Assembly (NCBI GenBank): GCA_965363355.1
Contig: CBDTTM010000079.1
Location: 1 to 10,847, forward strand
Source: CBDTTM01 sp965363355
Lineage (GTDB): Bacteria > Bacillota > Negativicutes > Selenomonadales > Selenomonadaceae
DNA length: 10,847 nt
Reading direction: 5' to 3'
Part shown: positions 1-5,962 of the stretch, in pieces
Layout of the letters: the number at the start of each line of letters is the position of its first letter
How positions within the stretch are numbered: position 1 is the stretch's first letter
Translations under genes and position numbers: made by a program
Notes under the pieces: generated by a model
The model's input: the letters and a program-made list of their open reading frames with translations, nothing else
What the model was told of the DNA's origin: nothing
Database searches by the model: none

Positions 1-105
1 AGTTCGTCAGGAGTTCGAGAATTATCGAATTTTAACGGTGAAATTAAAGGACTTGTTCCAAGTTGTGTAGAATTAGCTATAAAGAAGCGTGCGAAGTCTC
101 TTTAA
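1..105 (+). CDS. coaD: Pantetheine-phosphate adenylyltransferase, C-terminal end (partial)
   Basis: This is the last 34 codons of a gene that enters from the left edge in frame 1 and stops at TAA 103-105. The residues begin SSSGVRELSNFNGEIKGLVP, which matches the C-terminal helix region of CoaD: the family ends with an SSS-(x)-V(K/R)E motif, then a G(D/E)(I/V) turn and a (L/F)VP segment before a basic tail. CoaD transfers AMP from ATP to 4'-phosphopantetheine, the penultimate step of coenzyme A synthesis, in the cytoplasm. The catalytic N-terminal HxGH nucleotidyltransferase motif lies outside the window, so integrity cannot be judged. The next gene starts 47 bases downstream with no clear terminator between them, so the two may be cotranscribed. 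The identification rests on a short segment but the match is characteristic. Confidence 0.85.
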   Translation, partial: SSSGVRELSNFNGEIKGLVPSCVELAIKKRAKSL

Positions 106-152
106 AGCTTGTTTTAATACGTATTTTAAAAAATAAAAGGTAGGCTGGTTAA

Positions 153-614
153 ATGGCTGTAAATGATATCTTAGATCAGATTGAAAACTTGGTTGTAGAT
201 GCTCGACGTGTTGTGTTTACGAATAAATGCATCATTGAAGAGGATGATTTGATTCGTTTAGTCGATGATTTGCGTAATGAGTTGCCCCAGCAAATCAGCA
301 AGGCTGAGCAAGTTATTCAAGAAGAAGAACGAATTTTATCCGATGCACATAAAGAAGCCGCGCATATCGTTGAACAGGCGAAGGATTATGCGGTAAAATT
401 GACGGATGAAAGCGAGATTGTCCAACAAGCACAGGTGCAGGCAAAGGCAATCATGGAGAAAACAATAGAAAATTCACGTGCATTGAAGACAGATTCCGTG
501 CAATACGCTAATCAAGTCTTTGATCATTTGGTTGCTAATGTAGGAAACGCTTTAGCTGTTGTGCAACAAGCGAAGGCTGAACTCAATAGCAGTGAAGATG
601 AAACACGGGCATAG
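153..614 (+). CDS. Small coiled-coil protein of the coaD neighbourhood (often labelled ATPase / V-type subunit-like)
   Basis: A 153-residue, highly charged protein with no signal peptide or membrane segment. Residues about 30-135 are predominantly helical with long runs of Glu, Lys, Ala and Gln, typical of a continuous coiled coil. The stretch at about 47-80 (QISKAEQVIQEEERILSDAH and on) resembles the stalk-like helices of F-type subunit b, V-type subunit H or DivIVA-like proteins. That resemblance explains the ATPase label such proteins often carry; I see no Walker motifs, so an enzymatic ATPase function is not supported. Similar short coiled-coil genes commonly follow coaD in Firmicutes. 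ATG 153 is preceded by AAAAGG at 135-140, a somewhat distant ribosome binding site. The stop codon lies inside the left arm of a long hairpin. The actual function is unknown; a structural or cell-division-associated role is only a guess. Confidence 0.75.
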   Translation: MAVNDILDQIENLVVDARRVVFTNKCIIEEDDLIRLVDDLRNELPQQISKAEQVIQEEERILSDAHKEAAHIVEQAKDYAVKLTDESEIVQQAQVQAKAIMEKTIENSRALKTDSVQYANQVFDHLVANVGNALAVVQQAKAELNSSEDETRA

Positions 615-650
615 AAAAGGGGCTATTTGTAAAAATAGCCTCTTTTCTAT
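611..650 (+). terminator. Long hairpin terminator overlapping the stop of the coiled-coil gene
   Basis: Bases 621-628 (GGCTATTT) pair with 633-640 (AAATAGCC) around a GTAA loop. Pairing continues outward through a G-U pair (620/641) and nine A/T-rich pairs (611-619 with 642-650), 18 pairs in total. The inner stem followed by the U-rich 641-650 acts as a rho-independent terminator in the plus direction. The outer arm contains the TAG stop codon at 612-614. Confidence 0.85.
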
Positions 651-714
651 GTGCGAAAATATTTGCAGAGCTAATGGAAAATGGAACTTAAGATGGATGT
701 AATCAAAGGCTTTA

Positions 715-723
715 TGGTATAAT
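715..723 (+). promoter_or_regulatory. Extended -10 promoter of the response regulator gene
   Basis: TGGTATAAT at 715-723 is a perfect extended -10 element (TGn plus TATAAT at 718-723). No good -35 hexamer lies 16-18 bases upstream, as expected for an extended -10 promoter. Predicted transcription start is near 730, giving a leader of about 50 bases before ATG 782. The promoter lies after the 611-650 terminator, so the gene is an independent unit. Confidence 0.65.
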
Positions 724-781
724 CAAAAAGAGCAGAGGCTTGTCGGCTAGACTGCTGAATTTGGGGAATGGAGCAGAAAAA

Positions 782-1486
782 ATGCGGATATTGATTGTCG
801 ATGATGAAGAATCTATACGTGAGTTGTTGCGGTATAATTTGGAGAAATCTGGTTATGAGGTTTTAGCAGCAGCCGATGGGATTGAAGCATTGAAATTGGC
901 GCAAGAAGAACCGGATTTGGTTTTACTTGATGTGATGCTGCCAGAGATGGATGGGTTTGAAGTTTGTCGGGATCTTAAAAGTCGTCAATTGACAGCAAAG
1001 ATTCCTGTGATCATGCTCACTGCCAAAGATGAAGAAATTGATAAAGTTTTAGGCCTTGAGCTTGGTGCCGATGATTATATGACCAAACCATTCAGCATGC
1101 GAGAGCTTTTGGCTAGAATCAAGGCGGTGCTTAGGCGCAGCCGCACCACTGATTTGCAAGAAGGGCAGCTCGTCGTCGGCCCGCTGCGGATGGATTTTGG
1201 CTCATATCAGGCTTTTTTGGGTAAAGAGGAGCTCGCCTTGACGCCAAAGGAATATGAGCTTTTGAAGTTGTTTTTGACCAATGTAGGCAAGGCTTATTCA
1301 CGCGATGAACTGCTTGAAAAAATATGGGGCTATGAATATTATGGCGATACGAGGACTGTGGATGTACATATCCGGCATTTGCGAATGAAGCTCAAGGCTT
1401 TCCCCGAGGTAAGCGAAGGTATTGAAACTGTTCGGGGCATTGGCTATCGTTTTGTTAAACATGATTTTAATGGCGACTTTACATAA
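782..1486 (+). CDS. OmpR/PhoB-family two-component response regulator (no adjacent kinase)
   Basis: A 234-residue DNA-binding response regulator. Residues 1-118 form the receiver domain: acidic pocket D7/D8, phospho-acceptor D50 in LVLLDVMLPEMDG, switch T80 (MLTAKD) and conserved K102 (TKP). Residues about 128-226 form the OmpR/PhoB winged helix, with LTPKEYELL, the recognition helix around R189-R201 (DTRTVDVHIRHLR) and the terminal ETVRGIGYRF hairpin. Length is typical for the family. An in-frame TTG at 740 exists, but ATG 782 is chosen because GGAG at 770-773 sits 8 bases upstream and the protein then begins MRILIVDDE as relatives do. No histidine kinase is visible on either side: the previous unit is terminated and the next gene is convergent. 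The partner kinase and the regulon are therefore unknown. Similarity to PhoB, PhoP and WalR types is general, so no symbol is given. Confidence 0.93.
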   Translation: MRILIVDDEESIRELLRYNLEKSGYEVLAAADGIEALKLAQEEPDLVLLDVMLPEMDGFEVCRDLKSRQLTAKIPVIMLTAKDEEIDKVLGLELGADDYMTKPFSMRELLARIKAVLRRSRTTDLQEGQLVVGPLRMDFGSYQAFLGKEELALTPKEYELLKLFLTNVGKAYSRDELLEKIWGYEYYGDTRTVDVHIRHLRMKLKAFPEVSEGIETVRGIGYRFVKHDFNGDFT

Positions 1487-1526
1487 AAAAAGGTTGCAGC
1501 GAAATTTTTCGTTGCAACCTTTTTTT
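1485..1526. terminator. Bidirectional terminator between the response regulator and the AAA ATPase gene
   Basis: AGGTTGCA (1491-1498) pairs with TGCAACCT (1513-1520). The stem continues inward through G-U 1499/1512, C-G 1500/1511, G-C 1501/1510 and A-T pairs to a small loop around 1504-1507. Outside the stem lie A6 (1485-1490) and T6 (1521-1526), giving a U-tract in either direction. Both convergent stop codons (TAA 1484-1486 on plus; TAA read from 1525-1527 on minus) fall within the A and T tracts. Confidence 0.9.
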
Positions 1527-2769
1527 AATGGGCGTTTTGCGTGCCTAGGTAGTGGTCGACAAATTGTTGCGCAATGCGGCCGCTGCGGCCAGAATGCGTG
1601 ATTTCCCAACGGAGGGCCTGGATGCGGAGTTCTTCAGCATCCAGCTCGATGCCTTCTCTTTTTAAACGGGTATCGATAATCGCTAGATATTCTGTTTGAT
1701 TTGGTGCAATATAATTGAGGATGATGCCAAAGCGATCTGATAAGGACATGGTTTCGTTGACGCTGTCATTTCTGTAAAGTTCATCTTGTTCGTCATGCCG
1801 ATCTTTCCAAGTTTCTTTTATCAAATGGCGCCGGTTTGATGTGGCGTAAATCAGAACGTTTTCCGGGCGACCCTCGACACCGCCTTCAATAGCTGATTTT
1901 AAATATTTATATTCAACTTCATATTCTTCAAAAGATAAGTCATCAAGGAATATGATGAATTTTTTACTGCTGATTTGCCGCAGGGTATCCATGATTTTTG
2001 GCAGATCGGTCAATTGGGCTTTGGTGGCTTGCAAGATTCGCAGCCCTTGTTCATAATATGCATTGGCCAAAGCTTTTACAGAAGAAGATTTTCCGGTGCC
2101 GCGGGCACCGACGAGCAAAACGTTGTTGGCGGGTTTTCCGGCGATGAAGGCTTCTGTGTTGCCGATAAGCATTTCTTTTTGTCTTTCATAGCCAATTAAG
2201 TCTTTTAGGTAAATCGCTTCAAAGTGGCTGATGCCTATGAGCTTGTGGCTAGAATTATCCCAGCGGAAAGCTTTATGGCTGGCAATGTCACCTCTGCCGT
2301 ATTGCTGATAGTGCTTGAGCAGCAGATCGGCTAACTCTTTGCCAGAGGAGATGTTGGCAATGTTTTTCTCTAGAAGCATGCAGGGAGATGGTGCCGAAGG
2401 CATGCTGGGCTGATAATCATCAAGTAGTTTCGTTGGCAGTATAGAGCTTGGTTTTGTGCTTAACCATGTAAAAATAATTTCCATATCTTCACAAAATGCC
2501 TGGTATAAACTATTGCCGATTTTGCCGTTGTTACGCTCGCTTGTTTTTGCCACCAAATTATCACCTTGACCTAGCAAGTGGATGAGATGGGCTCGCAGTA
2601 AATTACCTTGAAACCCAGATTTTTCTGCGTTTTGAATGAGTGCCGCGATGAATTCATAGGAAATAGAGTCATTTTGTGGTTGATTAAGAGACTCTTTCCA
2701 TAAAATTATTATATTGTTACTGAGAATATCACGGCATGTCGTTAGTTTTTGTAAATCGAGTATTTTCAT
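1525..2769 (-). CDS. DUF815-family AAA ATPase of unknown function
   Basis: A 414-residue cytoplasmic protein of the DUF815 group of AAA+ ATPases. The ATPase core spans about 185-405: Walker A GARGTGKSS at 221-229, Walker B FIIFLDDL at 271-278, sensor-1-like YATSNRRHL at 308-316, and a sensor-2 region with GRSGRIAQQF near 394-403. The DRFG segment near 345-348 is also typical of the family. The N-terminal 180 residues are helical with no recognisable domain and precede a conserved family stretch (LIGYERQKE, 191-199) just before the core. No signal peptide or membrane segment is present. ATG (complement of 2767-2769) is supported by a GAGAGAGG ribosome binding site at 2782-2789. The gene lies between dapL, which has its own terminator, and the convergent response regulator, so it is probably monocistronic. 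The biochemical role of this family is not established; a loader, remodelling or stress ATPase would be a guess. Confidence 0.9.
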   Translation of the reverse strand: MKILDLQKLTTCRDILSNNIIILWKESLNQPQNDSISYEFIAALIQNAEKSGFQGNLLRAHLIHLLGQGDNLVAKTSERNNGKIGNSLYQAFCEDMEIIFTWLSTKPSSILPTKLLDDYQPSMPSAPSPCMLLEKNIANISSGKELADLLLKHYQQYGRGDIASHKAFRWDNSSHKLIGISHFEAIYLKDLIGYERQKEMLIGNTEAFIAGKPANNVLLVGARGTGKSSSVKALANAYYEQGLRILQATKAQLTDLPKIMDTLRQISSKKFIIFLDDLSFEEYEVEYKYLKSAIEGGVEGRPENVLIYATSNRRHLIKETWKDRHDEQDELYRNDSVNETMSLSDRFGIILNYIAPNQTEYLAIIDTRLKREGIELDAEELRIQALRWEITHSGRSGRIAQQFVDHYLGTQNAH

Positions 2770-2798
2770 AAAATTTAAATGTCCTCTCTCAAAAAAGT

Positions 2799-2826
2799 CT
2801 TATACAGTAATATAACCAATTTCAAG
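2799..2826 (-). promoter_or_regulatory. Possible promoter of the AAA ATPase gene
   Basis: On the minus strand, CTTGAA (2826-2821) and TATAAG (2804-2799) are 16 bases apart, about 30 bases upstream of the start codon. The -10 is preceded by TG. Both hexamers are imperfect, so this is a moderate call. Confidence 0.4.
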
Positions 2827-2832
2827 AGATTT

Positions 2833-2846
2833 GTAAACCTGTTTAC
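2833..2846. promoter_or_regulatory. Operator-like palindrome upstream of the AAA ATPase gene
   Basis: GTAAAC-CT-GTTTAC is a perfect 6-bp inverted repeat with a 2-bp spacer. It lies just upstream of the proposed -35 of the AAA ATPase gene and after the dapL terminator. Position and symmetry suggest a regulator binding site, but I cannot assign a regulator. Confidence 0.35.
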
Positions 2847-2850
2847 TCAT

Positions 2851-2885
2851 AAAAAAAAGCTGAAACCCATAAAATGGATTTCAGC
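2851..2885 (-). terminator. dapL: Terminator of dapL
   Basis: On the minus strand, GCTGAAATCCAT pairs with ATGGGTTTCAGC (one U-G pair) around a short loop, followed directly by eight T residues (complement of the A run 2851-2858). It starts 18 bases after the dapL stop codon and is a textbook rho-independent terminator. Confidence 0.92.
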
Positions 2886-2902
2886 GTAAGCCTAGAGAAG
2901 GC

Positions 2903-4138
2903 CTAGAATTTCAGATTGTTTTTGATGCGATCGATGGCGCGTTCTGTGTTTTCACGGTTGCCAAATGCAGTGAGGCGGAAATAGCCTTCACCTGAAGGAC
3001 CAAATCCAGCACCCGGGGTGCCAACAATATTTACTTCCGTCAAAAGTTTGTCGAAAAAGTCCCAAGATGGCATGTTGTTCGGTGTTTGCAGCCAAATGTA
3101 AGGTGCATTTACACCGCCAAAAACATTGAGACCAGCATCGGCTAAGCCTTCACGGATTATTTTTGCATTGGTCATGTAATAATCAATGGTTTCTTTAATC
3201 TGAGCCTGTCCTTCTGGCGTGTAAATAGCTTCTGCGCCGCGTTGGATGATATAAGCGGTACCATTGAATTTTGTCGTGTGGCGGCGATTCCAAAGCTTAT
3301 TGAAATCATGTAAGCTGCCATCTTTTGCTTTGCCCTTGATTGCTTTTGGGATTACGGTATATCCGCAGCGTGTACCCGTGAATCCAGCAGTTTTAGAAAA
3401 AGAGCGGAATTCAATGGCAACTTCTTTAGCACCTTCGATTTCATAGATAGAACGAGGTACATCATCTTCTGTGATATAAGCTGCATAAGCCGCATCAAAC
3501 AAGATGACCGATTCATTCTTTTTCGCATAGGCAACCCATTGTTCCAGTGCTTCGCGGGAAAGTGTAGTTCCCGATGGATTGTTTGGGCAGCACAAGTAAA
3601 TTAAATCAACGCGTTTTTTAGGGATTTCTGGCGTGAAATTATTTTCTGCTGTGCATGGCATGTAGGTAACGTTTTCAAACATGCCGTTATCTTGCAAGAC
3701 TCCGGTGCGGCCAGCCATGACGTTTGTATCGAGATATACAGGGTAAACAGGGTCCGTAATGGCAACGAGGCTATCGGTGCTGAAAATTTCTTGGATATTG
3801 CCGCAATCGCTCTTGGAGCCATCGCTGACAAAAATTTCATCTTTGGCAATTTCAATGCCGCGTTTCGTATAGTTGGTTTCAATGATTTTTTCAATCAAGA
3901 AATCATAGCCTTGTTCTGGACCATAGCCACGGAAGGTTTCTGCATTTGCCATTTCATCGACTGCAGCATGCATCGCTTTGATGGACGCTTGCGGGAGCGG
4001 CTGGGTTACATCACCGATACCAAGGCGGATGATGTCTGCATCAGGGTGGGCTTCTTTGAACGCCGTTACACGACGAGCAATTTCAGCAAAAAGATAGCTT
4101 CCAGGAAGCTTAAGATAGTTTTCATTAATTAGTGCCAT
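2903..4138 (-). CDS. dapL: LL-diaminopimelate aminotransferase
   Basis: A 411-residue PLP-dependent class I/II aminotransferase that matches DapL along its length. DapL makes LL-2,6-diaminopimelate from tetrahydrodipicolinate using glutamate in one step, bypassing the succinylase or acetylase branch. The product feeds lysine and peptidoglycan synthesis. Visible landmarks: LGIGDVTQPLP at 39-49, GYGPEQGY at 71-78, SDGSKSD at 105-111, CCPNNPSG at 183-190 with N187, D215 and Y218 in FDAAY, the Schiff-base lysine K249 in RSFSKTAGFTGTRCGY, and substrate-carboxylate R388 in GYFRLTAFG. The ATG is preceded by a perfect AGGAGG (4147-4152) 8 bases away. It is transcribed alone and ends at a strong terminator. 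The leader is only about 40 bases, so no lysine riboswitch can be present. Length and motifs are intact. Confidence 0.97.
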   Translation of the reverse strand: MALINENYLKLPGSYLFAEIARRVTAFKEAHPDADIIRLGIGDVTQPLPQASIKAMHAAVDEMANAETFRGYGPEQGYDFLIEKIIETNYTKRGIEIAKDEIFVSDGSKSDCGNIQEIFSTDSLVAITDPVYPVYLDTNVMAGRTGVLQDNGMFENVTYMPCTAENNFTPEIPKKRVDLIYLCCPNNPSGTTLSREALEQWVAYAKKNESVILFDAAYAAYITEDDVPRSIYEIEGAKEVAIEFRSFSKTAGFTGTRCGYTVIPKAIKGKAKDGSLHDFNKLWNRRHTTKFNGTAYIIQRGAEAIYTPEGQAQIKETIDYYMTNAKIIREGLADAGLNVFGGVNAPYIWLQTPNNMPSWDFFDKLLTEVNIVGTPGAGFGPSGEGYFRLTAFGNRENTERAIDRIKNNLKF

Positions 4139-4185
4139 ATATAAATCCTCCTAATAATGTGTTTTGATTAGTTAAAACCATAATA

Positions 4186-4191
4186 ATTATA
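4186..4191 (-). promoter_or_regulatory. dapL: -10 element of the dapL promoter
   Basis: On the minus strand TGTATAAT places a perfect TATAAT at 4191-4186, with transcription expected to start near 4179. The region 17 bases upstream has no convincing TTGACA. A loose dyad GTTTT-N8-AAAAC (4161-4178) covers the first transcribed bases and could be an operator or a small hairpin. Confidence 0.5.
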
Positions 4192-4363
4192 CAATAAAAT
4201 ATGGATAGCGGATATAGGCGCAATAGGTTTTTTTGTTAGAACTGTGAAAAAACACAAAAACTATAGATGAAATAGATTTTATGATACAAGAAAAATATTA
4301 AAAAAAAGTTATATTCAGAATCCTGATTTTTGTTACCTATTAAAAAGAAAAAAACGCATAGAT

Positions 4364-4377
4364 TTGATTAAAATTAA
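4364..4377 (+). promoter_or_regulatory. Candidate CRP/FNR-family binding site upstream of dcuB
   Basis: TTGAT-TAAA-ATTAA matches the FNR consensus TTGAT-N4-ATCAA at 9 of 10 specified bases. Its centre (4370.5) is about 60 bases upstream of the predicted dcuB start near 4431, the spacing used by class I activators of this family. The background is AT-rich, so a chance match is possible. That FNR activates E. coli dcuB is known; transferring this to the present genome is inference. Confidence 0.4.
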
Positions 4378-4395
4378 GGAATAATATAATAATTA

Positions 4396-4424
4396 TTGAT
4401 TATGGATAAAACCTATAGTATAAT
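4396..4424 (+). promoter_or_regulatory. Sigma-A promoter of dcuB
   Basis: TTGATT (4396-4401) and TATAAT (4419-4424) are separated by exactly 17 bases. Predicted start is near 4431, leaving a leader of about 104 bases. This is the best sigma-A promoter in the window. Confidence 0.75.
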
Positions 4425-4466
4425 TGAGTTGCCGCAAAAGAGGACGAAAAGGGATATAGTCTTCGG

Positions 4467-4480
4467 GATATCATGATATC
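4467..4480. promoter_or_regulatory. Perfect 14-bp palindrome in the dcuB leader
   Basis: GATATCATGATATC is fully self-complementary and lies about 37-50 bases after the predicted transcription start. Further GATAT copies at 4453 and 4491 flank it. The 4453 copy could also pair with 4468-4472 as a small RNA hairpin. A repressor operator or a leader structure are both possible. Confidence 0.4.
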
Positions 4481-4534
4481 AATGGTCTGTGATATTTGTT
4501 TGTGGTGAATTGAAAGAAAGAGGTGTAAGGTAAA

Positions 4535-5878
4535 ATGGAAATTTTCTTAGGGTTTATGGTCTTGTTGCTCTGTTTGATCATCGGGGTTAGACATGGCGGT
4601 ATAGGGTTGGCTGTTATCAGTGGTATCGGTCTTCTTATTTTTACATTTGTTTTTGGATACAAGCCAGGAAATCCGCCAATCGATGTAATGCTGACAATTA
4701 TGGCTGTTGTAACCTGCGCAGGTTTTTTGCAAACATCGGGCGGGCTGACAGTTATGCTCAAATATGCAGAAATTTTGCTTCGTAAAAATCCAAAGTACAT
4801 CACGATTTTAGCTCCAATCACGACATGGGGCCTTACGGTTTTATGTGGAACAGGACATGTTGTCTACACGATGTTCCCGATTATTTATGATATTGCAATC
4901 AAGCAAAATATTCGTCCGGAACGCCCGATGGCAGTTGCCTCGGTTGCGTCACAGATGGGAATCTGCGCATCACCAGCATCGGTTGCCATCGTTTCTATTG
5001 TTGGTTTCATGGCAGCGGCTGGACATACGTATAGCATTGTTCAGATTCTTAGCGTTGCGATTCCAGCTACTTTTTGCGGTGTTGTATGTGCTGCGATTTG
5101 GAGTCTTCGCCGTGGCAAGGAACTGGCAGATGATGAAGCTTTCCAAAAGTTGATTCAAGATCCAAAACAACGTGCTTATGTTTATGGTGATACAGAAAGT
5201 CTTGTTAATAAAGAATTGCCTAAAGAATACTATAGAGCAATGATCATTTTCTTTATCGGTATAGCTTTTATTGCTGTTTTCGGCAGTTTCACCGAGTTGG
5301 TTCCACATTTTGCTGCAGGTGCAGGAAAAGCGCCAAAAGCTTTGTCCATGACAGTTATGATCCAGATGATCATGCTTGGCGTTGGCGCGGCAATTTTGCT
5401 CACTTGTAATACCAAAGCAAAAGAAGTCGGCAACAGCACCGTGTTCCGTGCGGGTATGGTTGCTTTGATTTCGGTGTATGGTGTTGCTTGGATGGCAGAT
5501 ACTTTCTTTGATAATCATATCGGTCTTTTAAAAGAAGTTTTGGGCGAAACGGTAACTGCATATCCTTGGGCATATGCATTGGTAGCATTCTTTACTTCTA
5601 AGTTAGTGAATTCGCAGGCAGCTGCTATTGCCATCGTAGTTCCAATGGCTTTGGGCGTTGGTGTTGATCCAGTTCTTATCATTGGGTTCATTTCTGCTTG
5701 CTATGGATATTTCTTCTTGCCAACATATCCTTCGGATTTGGCATGTATCGGTTTTGACCGTTCGGGTACGACTCGTATCGGCAAATTCGTAATCAACCAT
5801 AGTTTCATTATTCCTGGATTTATCGGTGTTATCTCAGGTTCGATCGTGGGCTATTTGATTGCTCACGCAATCTTATAA
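4535..5878 (+). CDS. dcuB: Anaerobic C4-dicarboxylate transporter, DcuB type
   Basis: A 447-residue integral membrane protein of the DcuA/DcuB family, with about 10-12 hydrophobic segments and no cleavable signal. DcuB carriers exchange external fumarate, malate or aspartate for succinate across the inner membrane during fumarate respiration. Family landmarks include VRHGGIGL near 18-25, KPGNPPIDVML near 43-53, RKNPKYITILAP near 83-94, LCGTGHVVYTMFPIIYD near 102-118, NIRPERPMA near 124-132, and the C-terminal LPTYPSDLACIGFDRSGTT and IGKFVINHSFIIPG. The central loop RGKELADDEAFQK...YVYGDTESL closely resembles E. coli DcuB rather than DcuA, as I recall those sequences, hence the B assignment. 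GAGGTG at 4520-4525 lies 9 bases before ATG 4535. It has its own promoter and a strong terminator. Substrate direction in this organism (succinate export or uptake) cannot be read from sequence. Confidence 0.93.
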   Translation: MEIFLGFMVLLLCLIIGVRHGGIGLAVISGIGLLIFTFVFGYKPGNPPIDVMLTIMAVVTCAGFLQTSGGLTVMLKYAEILLRKNPKYITILAPITTWGLTVLCGTGHVVYTMFPIIYDIAIKQNIRPERPMAVASVASQMGICASPASVAIVSIVGFMAAAGHTYSIVQILSVAIPATFCGVVCAAIWSLRRGKELADDEAFQKLIQDPKQRAYVYGDTESLVNKELPKEYYRAMIIFFIGIAFIAVFGSFTELVPHFAAGAGKAPKALSMTVMIQMIMLGVGAAILLTCNTKAKEVGNSTVFRAGMVALISVYGVAWMADTFFDNHIGLLKEVLGETVTAYPWAYALVAFFTSKLVNSQAAAIAIVVPMALGVGVDPVLIIGFISACYGYFFLPTYPSDLACIGFDRSGTTRIGKFVINHSFIIPGFIGVISGSIVGYLIAHAIL

Positions 5879-5888
5879 GAAAATACCT

Positions 5889-5937
5889 AAAAAAGGCATC
5901 CTGCCGCAGTGTTTCTGTTTGCGGCGGATGCTTTTTT
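5889..5937 (+). terminator. Terminator of dcuB
   Basis: GCATCC (5896-5901) pairs with GGATGC (5926-5931) and GCCGCA (5903-5908) with TGCGGC (5920-5925), with one bulged T and an 11-base loop, followed by T6 (5932-5937). An A run precedes the stem. It ends only 26 bases before the start codon of the next gene. Confidence 0.9.
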
Positions 5938-5962
5938 AATGGAAAAAGAAGAGGGGTTGCCC

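Larger units (their letters stand above)
4139..4534. other. Divergent regulatory region between dapL and dcuB
   Basis: This 396-bp stretch has no gene; I found no open frame with a ribosome binding site other than those of the flanking genes. It is strongly AT-rich from about 4180 to 4425, with several A and T runs that could curve the DNA. It carries the dapL -10 on the left, a CRP/FNR-type box and a sigma-A promoter for dcuB on the right, and a roughly 100-base dcuB leader containing repeated GATAT motifs. Confidence 0.7.

Noticed and set aside
740..781. TTG start at 740 for the response regulator
   Set aside because: The extra 14 residues are unlike receiver domains, and GGAG at 770-773 serves ATG 782.
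3692..4132. Plus-strand frame opposite dapL
   Set aside because: Shadow of dapL, whose catalytic motifs are all on the minus strand.
4139..4180. Lysine riboswitch before dapL
   Set aside because: The predicted leader is only about 40 bases, far too short.
4970..5518. Long antisense frame inside dcuB
   Set aside because: Shadow of a strongly supported membrane transporter gene; composition has no protein-like domain and there is no ribosome binding site.
5855..5879. Promoter TTGATT/TATAAG at the end of dcuB
   Set aside because: The 13-base spacer is too short for sigma-A.
5909..5962. GTG start at 5909 for the GH18 protein
   Set aside because: It lies in the loop of the dcuB terminator and would bury the signal peptide; ATG 5963 has a ribosome binding site.
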